A stretch of 64,000 nt of DNA from Tragulus kanchil. Its lineage: Eukaryota > Chordata > Mammalia > Artiodactyla > Tragulidae. The translations under genes and the position numbers were made by a program. Under the pieces are notes generated by a model that made no database searches, had not been told where the DNA came from, and saw only the letters and a program-made list of their open reading frames with translations. Shown in pieces: positions 39,101-51,100 of this stretch. How positions within the stretch are numbered: position 1 is the first letter of the stretch; the number at the start of each line of letters is the position of its first letter. Where the stretch lies: assembly GCA_022376925.1 (NCBI GenBank), contig JAIOJX010000005.1:157247501-157311500 (forward strand), read 5' to 3'.

Positions 39101-42100
39101 TTGCCCTGTCTCCTTGGTGCCTGGGACAGATGGGGGCGGGGGTGCACCATCTCCCCCTCCAGTGAGAGCTCCCTCTACAGCCTCTGCAGGTCTCTGTGCC
39201 CCAAAACCCCTCTCACCTAGCCTGTCACACTCTTCCAGCACAGGGCGCTGCCTGCGGACACAAGTGAGCTGGAAAGGCCTAGGGGACAATCCCACTGAGG
39301 CCCTGATCACTACTGCCTGGGCTCCTCTGAGCAAGAACGTCCTGGAGACTCAGGAGGAGGTCACAGGCCACTACCAGGTTAGGGACACCTACAAACACAC
39401 ACGCATGCACACACACACACACACACACAGAGCAATGACACCCCTCACACCACCCACCAGCACCCCAGGAGCTGTCCCTACCTGACTCCTTGCCTGACTG
39501 CTAGATGCAGGGGGGTCCTCACATTTCTTTCTTAAGTCAGAACCTCTTAAGAAAGTTAAGCTTTCCCAATAAACGCCACCTGGCAGCACAAGCCTCAGGC
39601 CCAGGTTACAACCTCATACCCTCCCCGATGGCTCCCCACCCCAAGGAAAGGCAGGCAGACCACCAAGACCACCACCAAAAGGAGGCCTAAAGACCCCCCA
39701 CAGTGAAATGATGCCAGAGGCACCCCACACTAACTCCACCCCCACCACCGCCTCCTGGACACGGGGGTGGGAGGGGACTCACCGCTGCTGGCCCAGGGCA
39801 GGTACCAGGGGCAGCTGACGTTCACGAAGGAGCCCGGTGACCCGTCCGGCCAGCAGGCATAGTCGTCGAAGGTCCGGTTGCAGAAGAGGCCTGGTGCCGG
39901 GGGACGGCATCTGAGTCCCCGCCCGGCCTGGACGCTTTCCCCTGTTTTCCCACAGGGGAGGCTGCCCAGCCAAAAGCTCCCCTATCCAGCATGTTCCCAC
40001 CCAGCAGGTGCCGCTGAGCAGCGGGGGGACTTGGAGCAAAGACTGAAGGTCTCTGATTTCTCATCGGTGAAATGGGGTTGATTCCATAGCCCACGAGCTT
40101 GTGTAGGGGCAAACAGCGTAGACCGCACAGATATCTGAGAAGAATAACTGCTCAACAAACGATCCTCGTGGCCTTTTCTGAGGTCACAAACCACCCAGGA
40201 GGGGGATGGTAGCCCTTCAGCCCGAGATCACCTTCCTCAAGTGACTGGGTCAGGACTGCGACACAGGCCTGTCTAGCTTCAATCGTCTGCTCTTTAAAAC
40301 AGCCCTTACAATCCTCCTAAACGTTTATCACTGTAAGTACGTGCACTGGGCTTCCGGATGCACGGGCCAGGAAGTGCTGAGAAAGACACAGAAGGGAAAG
40401 GCCAGGAGTCAGCTCCTGAGGGGCCCCAGCAAGTGGGCTATGGCAGCTATGAGGCTGCTCCCCAAGGAACAGGGCAGATGTGGGTCCTGGAGAGGACAGG
40501 GGTGCCCAGCGAGCTTGGGGGAGGGCCTCCGAAAGCTCTGGGGAGCTGCCTGGGTGGGGCCCCACCTGGACTCACCTGTGGCTGGGGGCGGGGCCTCGGT
40601 CAGGAAGCGCTGGCACTGGCGTCGGTACTCTCGCCATTTCTGCACGGTCTCGGAGAGGGACACAGTGGCGCCCTGGGGAGAAGACAGAAAAGGAGACCCA
40701 TGGGTGGAACTCACACCTCTTTGACCCCTCACCCCCCATACCTTGATCTCCAGGGGATCTTAGAGCCCCAAACTCCACAGACTGGCCAACTCTGAAAGAG
40801 GGGGCGAACCCAGTGAGGGGCTCCAGGTGGAGCTTTCCACACCTTTATCCCTCCCAGGGTGTACCTTGAGGTGCGGTAAATGTCTGGCCAGTGTCTACTG
40901 AAAGGACACTGTTGGGGTGAGTGGGCAGAGAAGGGAAATTCATGGTTTCTTCTGTCCCCACCCAGCAGAGAGAGTTCCTGAGGGCCCTGGGGCTCGTGGT
41001 TGCCACAGCTCCTTTCCAGAGCCCAGTCAGCCTGCCTGCGAGATCCTCACATTTTCACCCACCATTCTAGAAGAGAACACACAGACCCAGAGTCCGAGAG
41101 GGGCTCAGTCAAGATCACTCAGCACTCCAACTGAGAGGGTTCTATCTCGATTTGAGACTTAAACCCAGGGCCCAGACCGAATCAAACCCTGTTTGGGACT
41201 TAAACCCACATAGTCAGGACTCAATCCCGGCCAAGAACCCTGTCTGAGATTTGAACCCATGTGGCCAGGACTTAATCCAGCACTCACCCAACGTCTGGAC
41301 CCACTGAGGTCAGGTTCTTCTTGCCTCAACACAGAAGGAATTCAGCGAGAGGCAGAGTGATAGGCAAGAAGAGGATTTATTAGGTTAGGGGACTGGTGAG
41401 AGGTGCAAGCGGGCAGGCAGCGAAGCTCCGCTCCTCCTCTTTGTGTGGGCAGCAACGTATATATAGGAGGGGAGAAGACCGCCTTCCTTAAGTAGACGCA
41501 GATGCAGACACGAGGCACACATCATTAGCTCCTCCTTCCCCAGGTCTTCCTGCTTTACTGAATAGGGAGCAGCATTCTTGAGTTATCGTTAACTTACTGG
41601 CCTCCCAACTTATTCCAGGTTTCACCTTTCCACCTACAATCCCACAACTACCTAACTATTCTACTCTGTCCCTATCACAAGGAGCAGAGCTAAGCCGAGG
41701 ACCTGGAGTCACCCAGATCGTCGACTGTGACGGAGCCGTGCAGCGTGTGGGCTGCAGTGGGATTCAATGCTGCAGACTTGGTAATGCTTCCCACGAGCAC
41801 GGGGGGGCCCAACCTCTGGGACCTAATGCCCGATGGTCTGAGGTGGAGCTGACGTCATAATAATAGAAATAAAGTGAAAAAGTTGCTCAGCTGTGTCCGA
41901 CTCTCTGTGACCCCATGGATGAGCCCTGGAATTCTCCACGAGTGGGTAGCCATTCCCTTCTCCAGGGGATCTTCCCATCCCAGGATGGAACCCAGTTCTC
42001 CTCGCATTTTTCCAGGAGCCACCTGTTGGGGTGAGTGGGCAGAGAAGGGAAATTCATGGTTTCTTCTGTCCCCACCCAGCAGAGAGAGTTCCTGAGGGCC

Positions 42101-45100
42101 CTGGGGCTCGTGGTTGCCACAGCTCCTTTCCAGAGCCCAGTCAGCCTGCCTGCGAGATCCTCACATTTTCACCCACCATTCTAGAAGAGAACACACAGAC
42201 CCAGAGTCCGAGAGGGGCTCAGTCAAGATCACTCAGCACTCCAACTGAGAGGGTTCTATCTCGATTTGAGACTTAAACCCAGGGCCCAGACCGAATCAAA
42301 CCCTGTTTGGGACTTAAACCCACATAGTCAGGACTCAATCCCGGCCAAGAACCCTGTCTGAGATTTGAACCCATGTGGCCAGGACTTAATCCAGCACTCA
42401 CCCAACGTCTGGACCCACTGAGGTCAGGTTCTTCTTGCCTCAACACAGAAGGAATTCAGCGAGAGGCAGAGTGATAGGCAAGAAGAGGATTTATTAGGTT
42501 AGGGCACTGGTGAGAGGTGCAAGCGGGCAGGCAGCGAAGCTCCGCTCCTCCTCTTTGTGTGGGCAGCAACGTATATATAGGAGGGGAGAAGACCGCCTTC
42601 CTTAAGTAGACGCAGATGCAGACACGAGGCACACATCATTAGCTCCTCCTTCCCCAGGTCTTCCTGCTTTACTGAATAGGGAGCAGCATTCTTGAGTTAT
42701 CGTTAACTTACTGGCCTCCCAACTTATTCCAGGTTTCACCTTTCCACCTACAATCCCACAACTACCTAACTATTCTACTCTGTCCCTATCACAAGGAGCA
42801 GAGCTAAGCCGAGGACCTGGAGTCACCCAGATCGTCGACTGTGACGGAGCCGTGCAGCGTGTGGGCTGCAGTGGGATTCAATGCTGCAGACTTGGTAATG
42901 CTTCCCACGAGCACGGGGGGGCCCAACCTCTGGGACCTAATGCCCGATGGTCTGAGGTGGAGCTGACGTCATAATAATAGAAATAAAGTGAAAAAGTTGC
43001 TCAGCTGTGTCCGACTCTCTGTGACCCCATGGATGAGCCCTGGAATTCTCCACGAGTGGGTAGCCATTCCCTTCTCCAGGGGATCTTCCCATCCCAGGGA
43101 TGGAACCCAGTTCTCCCGCATTGCAGGCAGATTCTTTACCAGGAGCCACCAGGGACGCCCACTAGAAATAAAGTGCACACTAAATGTAACACATTTGAAT
43201 TATCCTGAAACCGTCCTTTTCCCCCGCCCTTCCTCAATTCGTGGAAAAACTGTCTTCCACAAAACTGGTCCCTGGTGGCAAAAAGGTTGGCGACCTCTGC
43301 CCTAGCATCCCTCCTGCAAAATCCAATCATGTTACCTGGGAGGCCAACACAACCCTACCCTGTCTCCTTCTAGCACAACGACACGGGTCCAACATCAGCC
43401 CGGCGCTATCAACTGGAGAAGTCTTGAGGATGTGAGGTGAAGGGGTCAGAAAAGTTCCAGAACATAGAGCTAAACACTGGGAGGGAGGGCCCCCGGGCCC
43501 CCCCAACCACAATCTGTAAGCAGGGGGATACGTGATTCTATTTTCAGATAAGGTAGCAGAACTGGCTTTTCAGCAGAGACCCGAGCAGATGCACCCAAGT
43601 GAGAATAATCCATCTCCAGACATTTTAGTGTACTTCCTTTCACTGTCTTGGGACTATGTTTCTTTTTTATTTGTATTTTTTCCTGAACAGGCTTAAGATT
43701 TTAAATATTCCTCCTTTAGAGGCTGCAGACACACACACGATCAGGAAGCCCCTTGGATAAAATTTAGGACCTATACATAATTTAAAACAAAATTTCACTT
43801 TTTGAAATCATGAAAATATGCATGTGTGCTGAAATGAAAACAGCTTCTCTTGGGGAGCTTGCCCTTGCCTGGGGGTGCCCTACAGCGTCGGGTGGCTGGT
43901 GGCTGGTGACAGGGGTCCCCAGTCTCTGGGATCTAATGCCTGATTATCTGAGGTGGAGTTGATGTAACAATAATAGAAATAAAGTACACAATATGATGCG
44001 CTTGCATGCATGCTAAGTTGCTTCGGTTGTGCCTGACTCTTTGCAACCCTATGGACAGGTTCCTCTGTCCATGGGTTTCTTCAGGCAAAAGTACTGGAGT
44101 GAGTTCCCATGCCCTCCTCCAGGCGATCTTCCTGACCCAGGGATCGAACCCCGTCTCTTACGTCTCCTGCGCCGGTAGGCAGATTCTTTACCAGGAGCCA
44201 CCAGGGACGCCCACTAGAAATAAAGTGCACACTAAATGTAACACATTTGAATTATCCTGAAACCGTCCTTTTCCCCCGCCCTTCCTCAATTCGTGGAAAA
44301 ACTGTCTTCCACAAAACTGGTCCCTGGTGGCAAAAGGTTGGCGACCTCTGCCCTAGCATCCCTCCTGCAAAATCCAATCATGTTACCTGGGAGGCCAACA
44401 CAACCCTACCCTGTCTCCTTCTAGCACAACGACACGGGTCCAACATCAGCCCGGCGCTATCAACTGGAGAAGTCTTGAGGATGTGAGGTGAAGGGGTCAG
44501 AAAAGTTCCAGAACATAGAGCTAAACACTGGGAGGGAGGGCCCCCGGGCCCCCCCAACCACAATCTGTAAGCAGGGGGATACGTGATTCTATTTTCAGAT
44601 AAGGTAGCAGAACTGGCTTTTCAGCAGAGACCCGAGCAGATGCACCCAAGTGAGAATAATCCATCTCCAGACATTTTAGTGTACTTCCTTTCACTGTCTT
44701 GGGACTATGTTTCTTTTTTATTTGTATTTTTTCCTGAACAGGCTTAAGATTTTAAATATTCCTCCTTTAGAGGCTGCAGACACACACACGATCAGGAAGC
44801 CCCTTGGATAAAATTTAGGACCTATACATAATTTAAAACAAAATTTCACTTTTTGAAATCATGAAAATATGCATGTGTGCTGAAATGAAAACAGCTTCTC
44901 TTGGGGAGCTTGCCCTTGCCTGGGGGTGCCCTACAGCGTCGGGTGGCTGGTGGCTGGTGACAGGGGTCCCCAGTCTCTGGGATCTAATGCCTGATTATCT
45001 GAGGTGGAGTTGATGTAACAATAATAGAAATAAAGTACACAATATGATGCGCTTGCATGCATGCTAAGTTGCTTCGGTTGTGCCTGACTCTTTGCAACCC

Positions 45101-48100
45101 TATGGACAGGTTCCTCTGTCCATGGGTTTCTTCAGGCAAAAGTACTGGAGTGAGTTCCCATGCCCTCCTCCAGGCGATCTTCCTGACCCAGGGATCGAAC
45201 CCCGTCTCTTACGTCTCCTGCGTCGGTAGGCGGCTTCTTTACCCCTAGCGCCAGCTGGGAAGCTTGAATCATCCCCAAACCTTCCCCCATCATGGGAAAA
45301 CTGTCTTCCACGCAACTAGGCCCTGATGCCCAAAAGGTTGGGGACCACTGGGTCCCCTAAAGACACAGGTGCTCTTGGGCTCAGCCCTGGCTGCACAGGA
45401 AGCCCTGGGGCGAGGGGGAGAGCGAGCTCGCCTGAGCGCCCACCGCCTTCTAAGAGTAAATGTACTGAGGCCACAGGTGAAGCCACCTAAGACAGAGGGC
45501 TCTTCTGAGGGCAAAGGTCAAGTGTATTTGTTAAATAAGTAAATAAACAAATGAATAGGGAATCAAACCCAAGAGCCAAGGCAGTATCATGATTTCAGCT
45601 ACAACTGAGGGGCCAGCAGAGTTTTCACTAAAGCCAGTCTTGGTGGACCAGCCCCCCGACTCCCACCGTCTCTCCTTCTCCTCCTGCCCCTGAAGGCGGC
45701 AGCTGCGGGTGGCTGGGGGCAGGGGACTGGGGAGAAGTCCCACTTGATCTCTCTTTCCAGGAGGAAGGCAAGAGGGGAAGCAAGGTCACTACTGGGAACT
45801 GGGGCCGAAGGCGTCAGGTGCAGACAGTGAGGACAAGGAAGCCCGACGTCCCACGGTGGGGATGGAGGGTGGGGTTAAAGGGTAAGGACGGCACCAGGAA
45901 GGCCAGCCTGGCCCCCAGCACCCCGGGAGGCTTCGAGACAGAGGCAACCCTGTCACCTGCTCTGAGCAGAGCTTCAGACGAGAAACTATCTTGAGACTGG
46001 GGCTCCCCGAGACAGGGCTGTGTCTCCCCTCAGACCGGGGCTCCTTAGCACAGAGGCTGTGTCCCCCACCCCAGCGGGCTTCCTGACCACAGGGTTCTTC
46101 TGTCGTCTTCCGGAGTCAGCTGAAGTTCTTCAAAGACTGCTCACTTTCGCGCCCACTCTGTCCCCGCCGAACACACAAACTACTAGACCTCCGGCCTCCA
46201 CCCCGTGCAACCCTATGGACAGGTTCCTCTGTCCATGGGTTTCTTCAGGCAAAAGTACTGGAGTGAGTTCCCATGCCCTCCTCCAGGCGATCTTCCTGAC
46301 CCAGGATCGAACCCCGTCTCTTACGTCTCCTGCGCGGTAGGCGGCTTCTTTACCCCTAGCGCCAGCTGGGAAGCTTGAATCATCCCCAAACCTTCCCCCA
46401 TCATGGGAAAACTGTCTTCCACGCAACTAGGCCCTGATGCCCAAAAGGTTGGGGACCACTGGGTCCCCTAAAGACACAGGTGCTCTTGGGCTCAGCCCTG
46501 GCTGCACAGGAAGCCCTGGGGCGAGGGGGAGAGCGAGCTCGCCTGAGCGCCCACCGCCTTCTAAGAGTAAATGTACTGAGGCCACAGGTGAAGCCACCTA
46601 AGACAGAGGGCTCTTCTGAGGGCAAAGGTCAAGTGTATTTGTTAAATAAGTAAATAAACAAATGAATAGGGAATCAAACCCAAGAGCCAAGGCAGTATCA
46701 TGATTTCAGCTACAACTGAGGGGCCAGCAGAGTTTTCACTAAAGCCAGTCTTGGTGGACCAGCCCCCCGACTCCCACCGTCTCTCCTTCTCCTCCTGCCC
46801 CTGAAGGCGGCAGCTGCGGGTGGCTGGGGGCAGGGGACTGGGGAGAAGTCCCACTTGATCTCTCTTTCCAGGAGGAAGGCAAGAGGGGAAGCAAGGTCAC
46901 TACTGGGAACTGGGGCCGAAGGCGTCAGGTGCAGACAGTGAGGACAAGGAAGCCCGACGTCCCACGGTGGGGATGGAGGGTGGGGTTAAAGGGTAAGGAC
47001 GGCACCAGGAAGGCCAGCCTGGCCCCCAGCACCCCGGGAGGCTTCGAGACAGAGGCAACCCTGTCACCTGCTCTGAGCAGAGCTTCAGACGAGAAACTAT
47101 CTTGAGACTGGGGCTCCCCGAGACAGGGCTGTGTCTCCCCTCAGACCGGGGCTCCTTAGCACAGAGGCTGTGTCCCCCACCCCAGCGGGCTTCCTGACCA
47201 CAGGGTTCTTCTGTCGTCTTCCGGAGTCAGCTGAAGTTCTTCAAAGACTGCTCACTTTCGCGCCCACTCTGTCCCCGCCGAACACACAAACTACTAGACC
47301 TCCGGCCTCTCTCCACCCCGTGTTCATGGAAGTCAAGCTGTGCCAGGCTCTGAGTAGTGGGACGGACGGGGGGGACACGGGGAACACAGAGAGGAAAGAC
47401 AGAGCCCTGGCCTGAGAGAGGCCCCAGGCTCCTCGGGGGTGGGGTGGGGACACACGCTCTCAGGACACAACAGAGAAGACAGGGGTGACAATGCCCAGGG
47501 AGTGGCTGGGGCAGGACCTGGTGCAGCCTCGAGCGTCCTGGGGACTCCGGGAGCTGTGAGCTGGGGTTAAGCAGGGGGTCTGTGCAGAGACATCGGGCCA
47601 GCAAGAGCAGAGGGTGGGCATTTCAGCAGGGTGGGGGCAGCCAGAACAAAGAGGCAGAGGCGGGGACACCGGTGTTCCCGAGAGCAAGCTGAGAACAGCT
47701 GTGGACTGCTGTTCAGGAGAATCTTCTGGCAGGACCCAGGACAGCTGTGCAGCCTGGCCTGGAACAAGGCTGGGGTTGCCCGCTGCGGCCGGGCCCGTGA
47801 GCCCAAGGAAGCTCAGTTACACAGAGACTCGTGAATAGCCCTGGCTTTGGGCTCAGAGCCGGGCCTGACCCTCGCACTCCCATATATTGATTTTCTGACC
47901 TTGTGCAAGAGTTTTAACTCCCAGCTTGAGCTCACACCGGCACAGACTGGGAATAACCATAGTCCCTTCCTCCCCGTGAGCATTAGGTGAGTTGATGCTA
48001 AAGGTCCCTGGTAGGTGGCCGACTCCTGGATTTCTGCTGTTGGCGGCAGAGCGAAGAATGGTCCGGGGAGCCGGGCTTCCCAGGGAGTCAGGGTCCCACC

Positions 48101-51100
48101 TCGCCCTCATTTCTAGGATTAACAAACTCCCAGCAGGAGGAAACAAACATAGTTTCATGCCAAGGACCAATCATTCAGCTTAATTTGTGGCATCTTCCAG
48201 CTGCAAACACAGCCAGCAACAAAGCCTCCACGCTTGCCAGCCTGTGAGCAGGAAACTATGAGGAGGGGCAAGGCCGTGCCCACCGGCCCCCAGCCCCATT
48301 TCATCCCTGTGTGATGCGCGTCCGCTCCAGGCCTGGAGAGGAGGGGCTGTGGGGGCTGCAGCGAGGGAGGTTCCTGCCCTCACAGACAACACAGCTGCCT
48401 GGAGACCCTGGCAATGGTGGGCGGCCCGACAGGCCTGGATGAGGGCAGGTTGGCGGTTTTTAGCATCAGGACTCACCAGGTGTCATGAGCACTCTCTGCA
48501 GGGGGTGGGGGAGGCAAATGGGGACAATGTCTGTGATGGAGGTGACAGTAAGGAGAGGGTGTCTCTCAGATTCAGGAGTGGGAGTTTGGGGAGGAAGCAG
48601 GAGATGAGAAAGGGGATGCCAAGAGGGAGAGGGGTGGGCAGGAGAGAGCACTGGACAGAAAGTCACAGGTTCTAGGTTTCAATCCCAGGTCTGTCTGTTA
48701 ATGTGGGACCTCCATTCCCTCATCTGTAAAATGGGTATACTGTTCTTCTTCTTCTTCTTTTTTTTTTTTTTTTTGAATTTTTGGCCTCTTTTATTGGTTT
48801 ATTTATTTATTTTTCATCCATCTTTATTCTTTGGCCTGTGTGGGCCTCCCATTGCAGTGGCCTCTCTCATTGCAGAGCACTGGCTCTGGGAGCATGCGGT
48901 CCAAAGCGCTGGCTTGTAATTAGACCCAGTCGCTCCATGGCATGTGGGATCTTCCCCAGCCATTGATCAAACCAGTGCCCCTTGCACCGCAAGGCAGACT
49001 CTTTACCCACTGGGAAGCCCCCATACTGTTCTTAAAGAGTTCCAGTACAGCTACCAGGGAAGCCCCCATACTGTTCTTAAAGAGTTCCAGTACAGCTCCA
49101 GCAAGATAAAGCAGTGAGAACCTTGAGGAATTCTCCAGCCCCGCACGAGGGGGCAGGGGCCTAAGGGCGAGCAGGGAGAGAAGGATGCGGAGGGGGTGGT
49201 CGCTCTCAAGGTGCAGGGTTTTCCAGCACCCTGGGGAGGCATGCCTTCTCCAAACCCCAGCTGCTAACCTGAAGAATGCCCCCTGCAGCTTCATGGGTCA
49301 GTGAGAATGAGTGCATCAGGCTCTATTCTTTTCCAGGAACCTTTATGACTGAGGGGAAGGAGGAAAGAGAGGCCACCAAGGTGGGAAACATGGGAGAGGG
49401 CCTTCCCAGGGGAAAAAGAGGGTTCCAGAAACAAGTGCACAGTCTCCAGCTGGTGCAGCCCCGCCTCTGCCCCCTCCCCCGGCTCCTCCAGGACCCCCTT
49501 CTTCCCTGCCCAGCGTCCGGAGCCCAGCCAGCCCCGATGGCCTCTGGGACCTGGAGGGATGGGGCTGCTGAACCCTGCACTCTTGGTCCCCTTTCTTTTT
49601 CCTTAAAGGCCCCAGATGCCCGAGGCAAAGGGCAGGGAAAGGAAGACCATACACATGTTCTCACAGGCACAGACCCCTCACGGGGACACCCTGTGACACA
49701 CACCATCACACATGCATGGAGCCCATGCTTACACACTAAGGCACGACACAGAGTCCCTCTCCCACCCCCGACTGTCGGCTACACAGGCAAGACGGGCCCC
49801 GTGGCTGACACACCCACACGTCACACTGCCACACGCGTAGACACAGAGACGCCGTCCCACAGTCTGTCACAAGTGCTCTGTTCTCACCCACATGCGGACA
49901 GACACCCGTTCACACACTAAGAGGTCTCTCATACACACACGCACTCCTAGCCAGAGGTGCAGTATCATACCTGGAGTCACACACATGCTGTCAGGTACAC
50001 AATGACACGCTGAGCTGTTTCAGACTCAGGGACTCCCTGGCAGAAGTCACAGAGAGAGTCACGGACAAGTCAGTCCAGGAGAGAGACAGGGGTTCATCCA
50101 GCCCACACCCCTCTCCCCCGCCGCCCTCTATGACTCTCTCCCCCGTTCCTGTTTCTGGGTATCTCTATTATCTCCTTATCTTCTCTCTCTTCTCTCTCTC
50201 ACACACAGAGGAACCCACTCAGGGGCAGCCTGCAGCTAAGGAAGAGCCTGTTTTCCCTCAGAGCCAGGCATCCGAGGGTAGGATGTGGTTTCTTATTTGC
50301 TCCTGCTCTGACCCTCACCAGAGTCCCTGTCTGGAAGGAAGCCCAGCGCAGACAAAGTCCACGCTGACCACGGTGTCCCGTGGACTCCATCCACCCTTCA
50401 CTAGAGCCCAGAGAACCTCCGAGAGCCCCCCCACCCTCCCCAGCCCTCTTCCACCGCCCTGGAGAAGGTTTCAGAAGCCCCAGGACAAGTGGGTCAGATC
50501 CCTGAGCAGCAATGGCGGCAGTCGCAGGGTCCACTCCATAACCCCACGTGGCAGGGCTCAGGATCCTTATTGAGGGACAAGGGAACTGAGGCTCGGGATG
50601 ATCAGGTGTCCTGCCCAAGATCCCAGCCAGCCCCGATGGCCTCTGGGACCTGGAGGGATGGGGCTGCTGAACCCTGCACTCTTGGTCCCCTTTCTTTTTC
50701 CTTAAAGGCCCCAGATGCCCGAGGCAAAGGGCAGGGAAAGGAAGACCATACACATGTTCTCACAGGCACAGACCCCTCACGGGGACACCCTGTGACACAC
50801 ACCATCACACATGCATGGAGCCCATGCTTACACACTAAGGCACGACACAGAGTCCCTCTCCCACCCCCGACTGTCGGCTACACAGGCAAGAGGGGCCCCC
50901 GTGGCTGACACACCCACACGTCACACTGCCACACGCGTAGACACAGAGACGCCGTCCCACAGTCTGTCACAAGTGCTCTGTTCTCACCCACATGCGGACA
51001 GACACCCGTTCACACACTAAGAGGTCTCTCATACACACACGCACTCCTAGCCAGAGGTGCAGTATCATACCTGGAGTCACACACATGCTGTCAGGTACAC

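Larger units (their letters stand above)
30945..39782. other. Intron 3 of GLP1R
   Basis: Contains the CA tract 31052-31068, a CHR-like SINE, block K, MIR, a Bov-tA pair, an L2-like stretch, a second Bov-tA, two MIRs and a CA microsatellite, listed separately. Nothing suggests an additional coding exon. Confidence 0.65.
47323..49522. other. Intron 1, unique part
   Basis: Single-copy GC-rich intronic sequence with MIR and one CHR-like SINE. No coding exon recognised. Confidence 0.6.
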
